Shown one piece after another: positions 10,962-20,621 of a stretch of 64,000 bases of DNA. Each line of letters starts with the position of its first letter. Position 1 is the first letter of the stretch. The position numbers and the translations under genes are program-made. The stretch covers positions 2,346,001-2,410,000 of the forward strand of contig NZ_CP125378.1 in the NCBI RefSeq assembly GCF_034008635.1, read 5' to 3'. Source of the stretch: Pseudomonas sp. P8_229 (GTDB lineage Bacteria > Pseudomonadota > Gammaproteobacteria > Pseudomonadales > Pseudomonadaceae). The notes under the pieces were generated by a model. That model was not told the DNA's origin and did not search any database. It was given only the letters and a program-made list of their open reading frames with translations.

Positions 10962-11684
10962 CCACGACACGAACAACAGGTTTACATCTGTTTAAAAAAC
11001 GCACAGACCTGCTTGCTGTGTGATGAGCCCGCAGAAGCAGAAATGCCAATCTGCGTCGCCTGCGAAACCGAATTGCCCTGGCTCGGCGACCACTGCCAGA
11101 GCTGCGCGCTGCCGCTGCCCGACACAGGCCTGACTTGCGGCGAGTGCCTGCTAGAGCCTCCGGCCTTCGAGCAGGTCATTGCACCGTGGCGTTATGACTT
11201 CCCGGTGGACAGTCTGATTACGCGTTTTAAACACAACGCAAAATGGCCGTTTGGTCACCTGCTCGCCGACGTTGCCGGACAATACCTGCAACATCGCTTC
11301 GATGAGGGACTGCCACGCCCCGACGTGTTGTTGCCCGTGCCGTTGTCGAACAAGCGCTTGCGTCAACGAGGCTTCAATCAAGCGGCGATGCTGGCGCGAT
11401 GGTTGAGCAAACAGCTTGAGCTGCCTTTTGAGGAACATGTTCTACGGCGGATACATGACACCAGCGCTCAGCAGGACCTCGACGCCAAGGCGCGCAAGCG
11501 CAACTTGCGTAACGCCTTCGCTATGGCGCCCGATGCGGATGTGAACGGTCGGCATATCGCGTTGATCGATGATGTACTGACCACCGGCGCCACGGCCCAG
11601 GCTCTGGCGCGACTGCTGAGGGATGCAGGGGCGGCGAGAATTGATGTGTATTGCCTGGCCCGCACACCGAAACCCGGAAGCTGA
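10950..11684 (+). CDS. comF: ComF-family phosphoribosyltransferase-like protein
   Basis: 244 residues. The N-terminal zinc-finger-like part has paired cysteines (CLLCDEP, CVAC, CQSC, CGECL). The C-terminal PRTase domain has VLLPVPLSNKRLRQRGFNQA and the PRPP-binding loop ALIDDVLTTGAT. Members of the family support DNA uptake or processing. ATG at 10950 is preceded by AAGGAAG at good distance. Same position as PA0489, divergent from bioB. Confidence 0.88.
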   Translation: MRCQPRHEQQVYICLKNAQTCLLCDEPAEAEMPICVACETELPWLGDHCQSCALPLPDTGLTCGECLLEPPAFEQVIAPWRYDFPVDSLITRFKHNAKWPFGHLLADVAGQYLQHRFDEGLPRPDVLLPVPLSNKRLRQRGFNQAAMLARWLSKQLELPFEEHVLRRIHDTSAQQDLDAKARKRNLRNAFAMAPDADVNGRHIALIDDVLTTGATAQALARLLRDAGAARIDVYCLARTPKPGS

Positions 11685-11699
11685 AATCGGCACCCCCCT

Positions 11700-11789
11700 T
11701 GTAGGAGTTAGCCTGCTCGCGATGGCGCCTTCACTGTCAACATAGATGCCGACTGATCCACCGCTATCGCGAGCAGGCTCACTCCTACA
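11700..11789. repeat. REP pair (BIME), flavour A
   Basis: Inverted GTAGGAGTTAGCCTGCTCGCGATGGC / CGCTATCGCGAGCAGGCTCACTCCTAC units around a spacer with GTCAACATAGATG. It lies just after comF. Confidence 0.9.
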
Positions 11790-11871
11790 AGGGAACTGTG
11801 TTTGGCTTGACTGATGCGCCGCAAGCGGCCAACTTCACTCCTCACCGCCACCGTTAAAAAGCGCCCACTTC

Positions 11872-12636
11872 ATGTCCCTGCCCTCCCTGTTGTCCCAGCA
11901 CATCGTCCGCCGTCCGCAGCGCATTGCTTTGCTGCAACACATTGCCGAGCAGGGCTCGATCACCCGCGCCGCGAAAAGCGCCGGGCTGAGTTACAAGGCG
12001 GCCTGGGATGCGATCGATGAGCTGAACAACCTGGCGCAGAAACCACTGGTGGAGCGCGCGGTTGGCGGCAAGGGTGGCGGTGGCGCCAAGCTGTCCAGCG
12101 AAGGCGAACGGGTGTTGCGTCTGTATCAAAAGCTGCAAGCCTTGCAGGCGCAGGTCCTGGAGGCCGCCGAAGACGCCAGCGACCTCGATCTGCTCGGTCG
12201 GCTGATGCTGCGCACCAGCGCCCGCAACCAGTTGCACGGCAAGGTCGTGGCCATCGAAGGCGCGGGACGCAATGACCTGATCCGCCTCGAACTGGCCGAA
12301 GGCCTGTGCATCGATGCGCAGATCACCCACGACAGCACCGTGCACCTGGAGCTGCAACCGGGCACCGAAGTAGTGGCACTGATCAAGGCCGGTTGGCTTG
12401 AGTTGCTGGCGGCGGATCAAGCAGCAACATCTGGACACAATCTTCTGAGCGGCATCATCGAAGCCATTCTCGATGCCGAGGACGGCCCCAGCGAAGTGCG
12501 CATCGCCCTGCCCAACGGCCAGACGCTGTGCGCTCTGGCAGAGCCGCTGCAGCTTCGCACTCGCGGGCTGAATATCCAGCAACCGGTCCAGGTGCAGTTC
12601 TCGCCGTCCAATGTGCTGATCGGCGCACCGCTATAA
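11872..12636 (+). CDS. modE: ModE-family molybdate-responsive regulator
   Basis: 254 residues. The N-terminal winged helix (about 15-100; GSITRAAKSAGLSYKAAWDAID is the recognition region, cut here only as a description of residues 29-50) matches LysR/ModE-type HTH. Two molybdate-binding (TOBE) domains follow at about 128-190 and 198-254. It should repress or activate molybdate uptake and molybdoenzyme genes when molybdate is bound. No modABC transporter is in the window, so it acts in trans. ATG 11872 is preceded by an uninspiring ribosome site. Confidence 0.88.
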   Translation: MSLPSLLSQHIVRRPQRIALLQHIAEQGSITRAAKSAGLSYKAAWDAIDELNNLAQKPLVERAVGGKGGGGAKLSSEGERVLRLYQKLQALQAQVLEAAEDASDLDLLGRLMLRTSARNQLHGKVVAIEGAGRNDLIRLELAEGLCIDAQITHDSTVHLELQPGTEVVALIKAGWLELLAADQAATSGHNLLSGIIEAILDAEDGPSEVRIALPNGQTLCALAEPLQLRTRGLNIQQPVQVQFSPSNVLIGAPL

Positions 12637-12707
12637 CGGACGTTCTGCAACAAAAGCTTCATCGCCCCCCATTAAGGTTGCTGCCAAAACCAAGCAGGGA
12701 GCCTGAT

Positions 12708-14609
12708 GTGAGCCTATTAGAAGAAAACCAATCCACTGATCTGGAAAAGATGGTCGGCCTCAGCCGTCGCGGTTTCATCAGCGCCGGCGCGCTGTGCGGC
12801 GCCGCCATGTTCCTCGGCGGCAACCTGCTCAGCCGCAGCGCGCTGGCCTCAAGCATCAGCGCCGGCAACAGCCGCCTGCTCGGTTTCGAGAGCATTGCCG
12901 CCGCGACCACCGACGTCATCAGCCTGCCGAAGGGCTACAAGTCCTCGGTACTGATCAGTTGGGGCCAACCGCTGCACAAGAACGGTCCGGCCTTCGACCC
13001 GAGCGGCAATGGCACCGCCGCCGCACAGGAAGTGCAGTTCGGTGACAACAACGACGGCATGAGCCTGTTCGCCTTCCCCGACGACCGAAACCGCGCGTTG
13101 ATGGCGATCAACAACGAATACACCAACTACCGCTACCTCTACCCGCACGGCGGCATGCCGCAATCGGCCGAAGACGTGCGCAAGGCGTTGGCCTGCGAAG
13201 GCGTGTCGGTGATCGAAGTGCAGCGCAAGAATGGCCAGTGGCAGTTCGTCCAGGGCTCGCGTTACAACCGCCGGATTCACGGCAACTCGCCGCTGCGCAT
13301 CAGCGGCCCGGCCGCCGGCCACGACCTGATGAAAACGGCCGCCGACAAACACGGCAAGAAAGTCCTCGGTACCTTCCAGAACTGCGCCAATGGCAAGACG
13401 CCGTGGGGCACCTACCTGACCTGCGAAGAGAACTTCACCGACGGCTTCGGCAGCAGCAACGCCCAGCAACAGTTCGACCCGGCGCAGAAGCGCTACGGCG
13501 TGTCGGCCGCCAGCCGCGAGATCAACTGGCACCCGTTCGACCCGCGTTTCGACATGGCCAAGAACCCCAACGAACTCAACCGTCACGGCTGGGTGGTCGA
13601 GATCGATCCGTTCGATCCGCAATCGACCCCGGTCAAGCGCACCGCGCTGGGCCGCTTCAAACATGAAAACGCCGCGCTGGCCGAGACCGATGATGGTCGC
13701 GCCGTGGTGTACATGGGCGACGACGAGCGTGGCGAGTTCATCTACAAATTCGTCAGCCGCGACCGCATCAACCATCGCAACCCGAAAGCCAACCGCGACA
13801 TCCTCGACCACGGCACCCTGTACGTGGCGAAGTTCGATAACGGCGACAGCAACCCCGATCATCCGAAAGGCCAGGGCCAGTGGATCGAACTGACCCACGG
13901 CAAGAACGGCATCGACGCCAGCAGCGGTTTCGCCGATCAGGCCGAAGTGCTGATCCACGCGCGCCTTGCCGCCAGTGTGGTCGGCGCCACGCGCATGGAT
14001 CGCCCGGAGTGGATCGTGGTCAGTCCGAAGGACGGCCAGGTTTATTGCACCCTGACCAACAACGCCAAACGCGGCGAAGACGGGCAACCGGTGGGCGGGC
14101 CGAATCCGCGCGCGAAGAACGTCTACGGGCAGATCCTGCGCTGGCGCACCGAGCGCGACGATCACGCGTCGAAGACCTTCGCCTGGGACCTGTTCGTGGT
14201 CGCCGGAAATCCGGGTGTACATGCCGGCACGCCGAAGGGTGGCTCGTCGAACATCACTGCGCAAAACATGTTCAACAGCCCGGACGGTCTAGGTTTCGAC
14301 AAGGCCGGACGCCTGTGGATTCTCACCGACGGTGATTCGAGCAACGCCGGGGACTTTGCCGGAATGGGCAACAACCAGATGCTCTGCGCTGACCCCAAGA
14401 CTGGTGAAATTCGTCGATTCATGGTCGGGCCGATTGGCTGTGAAGTCACCGGGATCAGCTTCTCGCCGGATCAGAAAACCCTGTTTGTCGGGATTCAGCA
14501 TCCGGGCGAAAACGGTGGCTCCACCTTCCCTGAGCATCTGCCGAACGGCAAGCCGCGGTCTTCGGTGATGGCGATCACCCGTGAAGACGGCGGAATAGTC
14601 GGCGCCTGA
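12708..14609 (+). CDS. phoX: PhoX-family alkaline phosphatase, Tat-exported
   Basis: 633 residues from the GTG at 12708, with CAGGGA 8 bp upstream. No in-frame ATG is well placed. The signal peptide has the twin-arginine motif SRRGF (Arg20-Arg21) and a hydrophobic stretch ending near ALA. The mature protein is a DUF839/PhoX beta-propeller with TYLTCEENFTDGFG containing the Cys that ligates iron in the solved PhoX, plus KHENAAL and MGDDERGEFIYKF. It hydrolyses phosphate esters in the periplasm using Fe/Ca cofactors. I see no Pho box in the 70 bp upstream. It lies between modE and srkA. Confidence 0.88.
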   Translation: MSLLEENQSTDLEKMVGLSRRGFISAGALCGAAMFLGGNLLSRSALASSISAGNSRLLGFESIAAATTDVISLPKGYKSSVLISWGQPLHKNGPAFDPSGNGTAAAQEVQFGDNNDGMSLFAFPDDRNRALMAINNEYTNYRYLYPHGGMPQSAEDVRKALACEGVSVIEVQRKNGQWQFVQGSRYNRRIHGNSPLRISGPAAGHDLMKTAADKHGKKVLGTFQNCANGKTPWGTYLTCEENFTDGFGSSNAQQQFDPAQKRYGVSAASREINWHPFDPRFDMAKNPNELNRHGWVVEIDPFDPQSTPVKRTALGRFKHENAALAETDDGRAVVYMGDDERGEFIYKFVSRDRINHRNPKANRDILDHGTLYVAKFDNGDSNPDHPKGQGQWIELTHGKNGIDASSGFADQAEVLIHARLAASVVGATRMDRPEWIVVSPKDGQVYCTLTNNAKRGEDGQPVGGPNPRAKNVYGQILRWRTERDDHASKTFAWDLFVVAGNPGVHAGTPKGGSSNITAQNMFNSPDGLGFDKAGRLWILTDGDSSNAGDFAGMGNNQMLCADPKTGEIRRFMVGPIGCEVTGISFSPDQKTLFVGIQHPGENGGSTFPEHLPNGKPRSSVMAITREDGGIVGA

Positions 14610-14617
14610 TTGGCCCT

Positions 14618-14687
14618 CATCGCGAGCAGGCTCACTCCTACAGTTGGAACGCGTTTCCTTGTAGGAGTGAGCCTGCTCGCGATGGCG
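14618..14687. repeat. REP pair, flavour A, short spacer
   Basis: CATCGCGAGCAGGCTCACTCCTACA, a 19-base spacer (GTTGGAACGCGTTTCCTTG type), then the inverted unit. Head-to-head rather than tail-to-tail order compared with the repeat at 11700. Confidence 0.9.
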
Positions 14688-14775
14688 TCAGCACAGACAC
14701 CAACCAACTCTCCCACTGCCATCTGCGCTACCATGCTGGGCCGGACGCGGCAGCCTGCCGCGCGCAGGAGTCAGC

Positions 14776-15750
14776 ATGGCCCACCCGTTTGAAACCCTCA
14801 CACCCGATCTCGTACTCGATGCCGTCGAAAGCATCGGCTTCCTGAGTGATGCGCGCATTCTGGCGCTCAACAGCTACGAAAACCGTGTCTATCAGGTCGG
14901 CATCGAAGACTCCGAACCGCTGATCGCCAAGTTCTACCGCCCGCAGCGCTGGACCAACGAGGCCATCCTCGAAGAGCACCAATTCACCTTCGAGCTGGCC
15001 GACGTCGAGATTCCCGTGGTGGCGCCGCTGATCCACAACGGCCAGACCCTGCACGAACACGCCGGTTTCCGTTTCACCCTGTTTCCGCGTCGCGGCGGCC
15101 GTGCGCCGGAGCCGGGCAATCTCGATCAGCTGTATCGCCTGGGCCAGTTGCTCGGCCGCATCCACGCAGTCGGCGCGACCAAGCCGTTCGAACACCGTGA
15201 AGCGCTCGCCGTGCAGAACTTCGGTCACGCCTCGCTGAACACCTTGCTCGAAGGCAACTTCATTCCCAAAAGCCTGCTGCCGGCCTATGAGTCCGTCGCC
15301 CGCGATCTGCTTAAGCGCGTGGAAGACGCCTACGCCAATACCCCGCATCAGAACATCCGCATGCACGGCGACTGCCACCCCGGCAACATGATGTGCCGCG
15401 ACGAGATGTTCCACATCGTCGACCTCGACGACTGCCGTATGGGCCCGGCGGTGCAGGACATCTGGATGATGCTGGCGGGCGACCGTCAGGAGTGCCTCGG
15501 GCAACTGTCGGAACTGATGGACGGCTACAACGAATTCCACGACTTCGACCCGCGCGAGCTGGCACTGATCGAACCGCTGCGCGCCCTCCGGCTGATGCAC
15601 TACAGCGCCTGGCTGGCCCGGCGCTGGGACGATCCGGCGTTCCCGCACAGCTTTCCGTGGTTTGGTACCGAACGTTATTGGGGTGATCAGGTGCTGGCGT
15701 TGCGCGAACAGCTGTCAGCGCTAAACGAAGAGCCACTGAAACTTTTCTGA
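14776..15750 (+). CDS. srkA: Stress response kinase A (YihE/RdoA type)
   Basis: 324 residues, the usual length. Aminoglycoside-phosphotransferase-like Ser/Thr kinase. LIAKFYRPQRW is the nucleotide-binding region with the key Lys, RMHGDCHPGNMM the catalytic loop Asp, and VDLDDCRMGPAVQDIWMML the metal-binding motif. In E. coli it limits toxic signalling under envelope and oxidative stress. Matches PA0486 in order. Confidence 0.92.
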   Translation: MAHPFETLTPDLVLDAVESIGFLSDARILALNSYENRVYQVGIEDSEPLIAKFYRPQRWTNEAILEEHQFTFELADVEIPVVAPLIHNGQTLHEHAGFRFTLFPRRGGRAPEPGNLDQLYRLGQLLGRIHAVGATKPFEHREALAVQNFGHASLNTLLEGNFIPKSLLPAYESVARDLLKRVEDAYANTPHQNIRMHGDCHPGNMMCRDEMFHIVDLDDCRMGPAVQDIWMMLAGDRQECLGQLSELMDGYNEFHDFDPRELALIEPLRALRLMHYSAWLARRWDDPAFPHSFPWFGTERYWGDQVLALREQLSALNEEPLKLF

Positions 15751-15765
15751 TTACCCGCAAATCCA

Positions 15766-15855
15766 TGTGGGAGGGGGCTTGCTCCCGAAGACGGACTGAC
15801 ATTCAACATAAATGTTGGCTGACACACCGCCTTCGGGAGCAAGCCCCCTCCCACA
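15766..15855. repeat. REP pair, flavour B variant
   Basis: TGTGGGAGGGGGCTTGCTCCCGAAG and inverted copy around a spacer containing TCAACATAAATGTTGGCTGA. A variant with perfect GGGAGCAAGCCCCCTCCC pairing. Confidence 0.9.
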
Positions 15856-15946
15856 ATTTTGTCCCGTGCTCACAATTTCAGAACTCATTGGCCAACAAAT
15901 CTCCTTACAATCCCTGCTTTGTCAGCTGTCTAAGCAAGGATTCTGC

Positions 15947-16834
15947 ATGCAAGCCGCCAACCCGCGTCGCGGGTACATTCTGGGCCTGAGTGCCTACATC
16001 ATCTGGGGCCTGTTCCCGATCTACTTCAAAGCCATCGCCGAAGTCCCGGCTGTCGAGATCATCATCCATCGGGTGTTGTGGTCGGCGCTGTTCGGCGCCT
16101 TGCTGCTGATGGTGTGGAAGCATCCCGGCTGGTTGCGCGAGTTGCTCGACAATCCCAAGCGCCTGGCGATCCTGGCACTTAGCGGCACCTTGATTGCGGC
16201 GAACTGGCTGACCTATGTGTGGTCGGTGAACAACGGGCGCATGCTCGAAGCGAGCCTCGGCTACTACATCAACCCGCTGGTCAACGTGCTGTTGGGGATG
16301 TTGATTCTCGGCGAGCGTTTGCGGCGCATGCAGTGGGTCGCGGTGGGGCTGGCAGCCGTCGGTGTGGCGCAGCAGGTGTGGCAGGTCGGCAGTCTGCCGT
16401 GGGTGTCGCTGGTGCTGGCGCTGACCTTTGGTTTCTACGGGCTGATCCGTAAACAGGCACCGGTCAAAGCGTTGCCGGGGCTGGTGGTGGAAACCTGGAT
16501 GCTGGTGCCGATCGCCGTGGCCTGGCTGTTGTTCAACCAGACAGCCACCAGTGCCCAACCCGAATTCTGGACCACCTCGCAAGCCTGGTGGCTGGTGGCG
16601 GCCGGCCCGGTGACGCTGGTGCCACTGGTATGCTTCAACGCTGCGACCCGACACTTGCCCTACACCACCATCGGCTTCCTGCAATACCTGGCGCCGACCT
16701 TGGTGCTGCTGCAGGCAGTGTTGCTGTTCGGCGAGCATTTGTCGTCGAGCACCCTGATCGCGTTCATCTTCATCTGGGCCGGTCTGGCGGTTTATAGCAT
16801 CGATGCAGTGATCAGTTTGCGTCGGCGCAGCTGA
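15947..16834 (+). CDS. rarD: EamA-family permease RarD
   Basis: 295 residues from ATG 15947 (CAAGGA 8 bp upstream). Ten hydrophobic segments in two EamA halves, starting RGYILGLSAYIIWGLFPIYFKAI and including GTLIAANWLTYVWSVNNGRMLEASLGYYINPL (family hallmark described by its first and last residues). Inner-membrane drug/metabolite transporter. E. coli RarD was named from chloramphenicol sensitivity, and the substrate is not known. Confidence 0.88.
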   Translation: MQAANPRRGYILGLSAYIIWGLFPIYFKAIAEVPAVEIIIHRVLWSALFGALLLMVWKHPGWLRELLDNPKRLAILALSGTLIAANWLTYVWSVNNGRMLEASLGYYINPLVNVLLGMLILGERLRRMQWVAVGLAAVGVAQQVWQVGSLPWVSLVLALTFGFYGLIRKQAPVKALPGLVVETWMLVPIAVAWLLFNQTATSAQPEFWTTSQAWWLVAAGPVTLVPLVCFNAATRHLPYTTIGFLQYLAPTLVLLQAVLLFGEHLSSSTLIAFIFIWAGLAVYSIDAVISLRRRS

Positions 16835-16907
16835 TCAAAAAACGCACAAAGCTTTGCAAGCCACGGTTCTCGTGGCCTGCAACATTCCTTCCCAAGGTTA
16901 TCCACAG
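16833..16907. repeat. DnaA-box module 1
   Basis: A perfect DnaA box TTATCCACA at 16898-16906 is exactly 40 bp after AAGCCACGG (16858). The TTTTTTGATC element appears here inverted as GATCAAAAAA (16833-16842). A GCCACG-gttct-CGTGGC hairpin overlaps the middle element. It lies in the gap between the convergent rarD and the ACT-domain gene. Confidence 0.7.
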
Positions 16908-16950
16908 CGTGATCCCCGCCGTTTGTGCGCAAGTCACTGAATGCTGGCGG

Positions 16951-17045
16951 TTTTTTGATCAGTTCCAGGAAAGCCCCGACCAGCATGGCGTTGCGCCCGG
17001 TCTCTACAGGTTATCCACAGGCAGGTGCACGTTAAATCTGGATAA
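16951..17045. repeat. DnaA-box module 2
   Basis: TTTTTTGATC (16951), AAGCCCCG (16971), then TTATCCACA (17011-17019): spacings of 20 and 40 bp, identical to the modules near 62.1 and 62.4 kb. A one-mismatch inverted box (TCTGGATAA, 17037-17045) follows. Confidence 0.72.
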
Positions 17046-17057
17046 CCCGGGCGCCGG

Positions 17058-17576
17058 TTAAACGTCTGTGCGTAACACCAGTTCGACCATCAGATCATCG
17101 GCCAGGGTTTCCAGGCGCGACTGCAACACGTCCAGCGACAGGGTCAGCGGCACCGCGAGAATCGCTTCGGCGTGGAACAACGGCTCGCTGCTCATCGGCG
17201 CCGGCCGCACATCGGTCACCAGCCGTTCGAGGTTCACCCCCTGCTCGCTGAGCAGGCGGGTGATGTCGCGCACGATCCCCGGGCGATCATTGCCCACCAG
17301 TTCCATGGCGATCGGTTTCCAGGTGCAGGATTGCTCGATGCCGCTTTCGGCAATCAACACGCGAATACCCTGCGCCGACAGTGCTTGTAAGGAATCGACT
17401 AATTCGTCGTAAGCCTCCGCCGGTACACCCACCCGCAGAATCCCGGCGAACTGCCCGGCCATCCGTGACATGCGGCTTTCCAGCCAGTTGCCACCGTGCT
17501 CGGCGATGCATTGGGCAATGCGCTCGACCTGCCCGGGCTTGTCCGGGGCAAAGACAGTGAGTACGAGATGGTCCAT
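17058..17576 (-). CDS. GcvR-like ACT-domain regulator
   Basis: 172 residues with two ACT domains: about 1-85 (LVLTVFAPDKPGQVERIAQCIAEHGGNW) and 90-170 (MELVGNDRPGIVRDITRLLSEQGVN). Same layout as the glycine cleavage repressor GcvR, which binds glycine and restrains GcvA. The assignment to glycine sensing is by family; the ligand is not proven. The gene faces away from glcB. Confidence 0.75.
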   Translation of the reverse strand: MDHLVLTVFAPDKPGQVERIAQCIAEHGGNWLESRMSRMAGQFAGILRVGVPAEAYDELVDSLQALSAQGIRVLIAESGIEQSCTWKPIAMELVGNDRPGIVRDITRLLSEQGVNLERLVTDVRPAPMSSEPLFHAEAILAVPLTLSLDVLQSRLETLADDLMVELVLRTDV

Positions 17577-17690
17577 GGCGCAGCCCTCTTGTCATGACTT
17601 TTGTTATAGAAAGGCAAGTATAGGCAAGGGGTTTGATTCAGCCCGGGCAGCATTTTTTGCGGATGACCTGTGTCTGGGTTTTGGAAGCAA

Positions 17691-17814
17691 CCTGTGGCGA
17701 GGGGATTTATCCCCGATCGGTTGCGCAGCAGCCGTAAACCCTGTCAGCTCAGTCTACCTGTCAGCGCGCAGGGGGTGGCTTCGCCACCCATCGGGGATAA
17801 ATCCCCTCGCCACA
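17691..17814. repeat. Inverted repeat, flavour C (CTGTGGCGAGGGGATTTATC type)
   Basis: CTGTGGCGAGGGGATTTATCCCCGAT and its inverted copy CGGGGATAAATCCCCTCGCCACAG enclose about 75 bp, including an internal GGGGTGGCTTCGCCACCC hairpin. Only copy of this family in the window. The 17577-18225 gap otherwise holds the glcB upstream region and no convincing gene. Confidence 0.85.
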
Positions 17815-17995
17815 GAAGTGTGCTCCGCAGGGGGATGCCATAGCAGGCAGAAAGTATTTATGTGTACAACTTTTTATATTTAGCTGGAACAATCTGCTGG
17901 TTTTTTGAGAACATCCCGTTCCGCGACGTGACCGCAATGCGTCATGAGGTCGCAGAACGACGTAATTAGTCTGATTTTCACAAGCGCAACTCATC

Positions 17996-18023
17996 ATGTA
18001 GTATGCCGCAGCGCGCACTACAT
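17996..18023. promoter_or_regulatory. Inverted repeat ATGTAGT-N14-ACTACAT upstream of glcB
   Basis: Perfect seven-base arms about 200 bp upstream of the glcB start, in a locally AT-richer stretch. A candidate operator; the protein that binds it is unknown to me. Confidence 0.35.
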
Positions 18024-18225
18024 AACGCTGGATCGATGTCTGCCCAAGGCACGTTCGCAACCTTGAAAGCCCCGTCAGCAAGGCCCCCAAGCCGTTGATT
18101 GGTCCCAGCCCAGCCGCCAGCAATGGCATGTACTGGTCGGAAGGTTTGTGGTTTAAATGGCCAGAGGCTTCATTGTTAAATTGAAGAGCTGAAAAGCGAA
18201 ATAGCTGAGCAGAGTGAGGCAAGCA

Positions 18226-20403
18226 ATGACTGAACACGTTCAAGTCGGTGGCCTGCAGGTCGCCAAAGTCCTGTTCGACTTCGTGAACAACGAAGCCATT
18301 CCCGGTACCGGCCTCACCGCCGACAAATTCTGGGAAGGTGCCGACAAGGTCATTCATGACCTGGCACCGAAGAACAAAGCCCTACTCGCCAAACGCGATG
18401 ACTTCCAGGCTCGTATAGACGCCTGGCATCAGGAACGCCACGGTCAGGCGCACGACGCCGTGGCCTATAAAGCCTTCCTGCAAGAAATCGGTTATCTGCT
18501 GCCAGAAGCGGCTGACTTCCAGGCAACGACGCAAAACGTTGATGATGAAATCGCCCGTACCGCCGGCCCGCAACTCGTTGTACCGGTGATGAACGCCCGC
18601 TTCGCTCTCAATGCTTCGAACGCCCGCTGGGGTTCGCTGTACGACGCCCTCTACGGCACCGACGCAATCAGCGAAGACGGTGGCGCGGAAAAAGGCAAAG
18701 GCTACAACAAGGTACGTGGCGACAAAGTCATCGCCTTCGCCCGTGCCTTCCTCGACGAAGCCGCACCATTGGCCGCCGGCTCCCACGTCGACTCCACCGC
18801 TTACAAGATCGTTGACGGCAAACTACTGGTCTCCCTCAAGGGCGGCAGCAACACCGGCCTGCGCAACGACGCGCAACTGATCGGCTTTCAGGGCCCGGCA
18901 GACGCGCCAATCGCGATCCTGCTGAAACACAACGGTCTGCACTTCGAAATCCAGATCGACGCCACCACTCCGGTTGGCCAGACCGACGCTGCCGGCGTCA
19001 AAGACATCCTGATGGAAGCGGCGCTGACCACCATCATGGACTGCGAAGACTCCGTGGCCGCCGTCGATGCCGACGACAAAGTGGTGATCTACCGCAACTG
19101 GCTCGGCCTGATGAAGGGCGACCTGGCGGAATCCGTGTCCAAGGGCGGCCAGACCTTCACCCGCACCATGAACCCGGATCGCACCTACACCGCGCCGAAG
19201 GGTGGCGAGGTGACCCTGCACGGCCGTTCGCTGCTGTTCGTGCGTAACGTTGGCCATCTGATGACCATCGACGCGATCCTCGACAAACACGGTAACGAAG
19301 TGCCGGAAGGCATTCTCGACGGTCTGGTGACTTGCCTCGCGGCGATGCACAACCTCAACGGCAACACCTCGCGTCGCAACACCCGCACCGGTTCGGTCTA
19401 CATCGTTAAACCGAAGATGCACGGCCCTGAAGAAGCGGCGTTCACCAACGAGCTGTTCGGTCGCATCGAAGACGTGCTGGGCTTGAAGCGCAACACGCTG
19501 AAAGTCGGGATCATGGACGAGGAGCGCCGCACCACGGTCAACCTCAAGGCCTGCATCAAGGCTGCCAGCGAGCGCGTGGTGTTCATCAACACCGGTTTCC
19601 TCGACCGCACCGGCGACGAAATCCACACCTCCATGGAAGCCGGCCCGATGGTGCGCAAGGCCGACATGAAGGCTGAGAAATGGATCGGCGCCTACGAGAA
19701 CTGGAACGTCGATATCGGTCTGAGCACCGGCCTGCAAGGTCGTGCGCAAATCGGTAAAGGCATGTGGGCGATGCCGGATCTGATGGCGGCGATGCTTGAG
19801 CAGAAAATCGCTCACCCGCTGGCCGGCGCCAACACCGCCTGGGTACCGTCGCCAACGGCTGCTGCGCTGCACGCGCTGCACTACCACAAGGTCGACGTGT
19901 TCGCTCGTCAGGCCGAACTGGCCAAGCGTGCCCGCGCCTCGGTGGACGACATCCTGACCATCCCGCTGGCGGTCAACCCAAGCTGGACGCCTGAGCAGAT
20001 CAAGAACGAACTGGACAACAACGCCCAGGGCATTCTCGGTTACGTAGTGCGCTGGATCGACCAGGGCGTGGGTTGTTCGAAAGTGCCGGACATCAACGAC
20101 GTCGGCCTGATGGAAGACCGTGCCACGCTGCGTATCTCCAGCCAGCACATCGCCAACTGGCTGCGCCACGGTATCGTCACCGAAGCGCAAGTGATGGAAA
20201 GCCTCAAGCGCATGGCGCCGGTGGTCGACCGTCAGAACGCCAACGACCCGCTGTACCGTCCGCTGGCACCGAACTTCGACAGCAACATCGCCTTCCAGGC
20301 AGCGGTCGAACTGGTGATCGAAGGCACCAAACAGCCGAACGGCTACACCGAGCCGGTCCTGCACCGTCGTCGTCGCGAGTTCAAGAAGGCCAACGGCCTG
20401 TAA
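18226..20403 (+). CDS. glcB: Malate synthase G
   Basis: 725 residues from ATG 18226 ([17 protein letters not shown]). Condenses glyoxylate with acetyl-CoA to malate. The length and the absence of the short isoform A layout mark isoform G. Visible conserved segments are [48 protein letters not shown] and [10 protein letters not shown] near the catalytic Arg/Glu/Asp set, plus the C-terminal acetyl-CoA region. It serves growth on acetate and C2 compounds. Same order as PA0482. Confidence 0.96.
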   Translation: MTEHVQVGGLQVAKVLFDFVNNEAIPGTGLTADKFWEGADKVIHDLAPKNKALLAKRDDFQARIDAWHQERHGQAHDAVAYKAFLQEIGYLLPEAADFQATTQNVDDEIARTAGPQLVVPVMNARFALNASNARWGSLYDALYGTDAISEDGGAEKGKGYNKVRGDKVIAFARAFLDEAAPLAAGSHVDSTAYKIVDGKLLVSLKGGSNTGLRNDAQLIGFQGPADAPIAILLKHNGLHFEIQIDATTPVGQTDAAGVKDILMEAALTTIMDCEDSVAAVDADDKVVIYRNWLGLMKGDLAESVSKGGQTFTRTMNPDRTYTAPKGGEVTLHGRSLLFVRNVGHLMTIDAILDKHGNEVPEGILDGLVTCLAAMHNLNGNTSRRNTRTGSVYIVKPKMHGPEEAAFTNELFGRIEDVLGLKRNTLKVGIMDEERRTTVNLKACIKAASERVVFINTGFLDRTGDEIHTSMEAGPMVRKADMKAEKWIGAYENWNVDIGLSTGLQGRAQIGKGMWAMPDLMAAMLEQKIAHPLAGANTAWVPSPTAAALHALHYHKVDVFARQAELAKRARASVDDILTIPLAVNPSWTPEQIKNELDNNAQGILGYVVRWIDQGVGCSKVPDINDVGLMEDRATLRISSQHIANWLRHGIVTEAQVMESLKRMAPVVDRQNANDPLYRPLAPNFDSNIAFQAAVELVIEGTKQPNGYTEPVLHRRRREFKKANGL

Positions 20404-20425
20404 CCTGCGCTGATTGCCGGACATG

Positions 20426-20457
20426 AAAAAGCCCTGATCTTTCGATCAGGGCTTTTT
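20426..20457. terminator. glcB intrinsic terminator
   Basis: AAAAAGCCCTGATC-TTTC-GATCAGGGCTTTTT, a perfect long stem with T-run, 23 bp after the glcB stop. Bidirectional in principle. Confidence 0.9.
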
Positions 20458-20495
20458 CATTGGCCGATAAAATCTGACAACCACTGGAGAACCAT

Positions 20496-20598
20496 TGTGG
20501 GAGCGGGCTTGCTCCGGGCGGCGTTCCGACGAAGGTGTCTTGTCTGTCGACATTAATGTTGAATGTCAGTCTGCATTCGCGAGCAAGCCCGCTCCCAC
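20496..20598. repeat. REP pair, flavour B
   Basis: TGTGGGAGCGGGCTTGCTC and an inverted GCGAGCAAGCCCGCTCCCAC around a spacer with the palindrome GACATTAATGTTGAATGTC. Lies between convergent glcB and the response regulator. Confidence 0.9.
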
Positions 20599-20621
20599 CG
20601 TTTTTCGGTGGTGCTTGAAAG

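Noticed and set aside
12637..12707. Pho box upstream of the PhoX gene
   Set aside because: No CTGTCAT-type direct repeats with 11-bp spacing are visible in the gap.
16858..16882. GCCACG/CGTGGC hairpin as a terminator for the ACT-domain gene
   Set aside because: On the minus strand the T-run begins about 15-20 bp after the stem, too far for an intrinsic terminator. It is part of the DnaA-box module.
17761..18357. 198-residue minus-strand frame upstream of glcB
   Set aside because: It covers the start of glcB in antisense and runs into the flavour C repeat. No ribosome site or recognisable domain.
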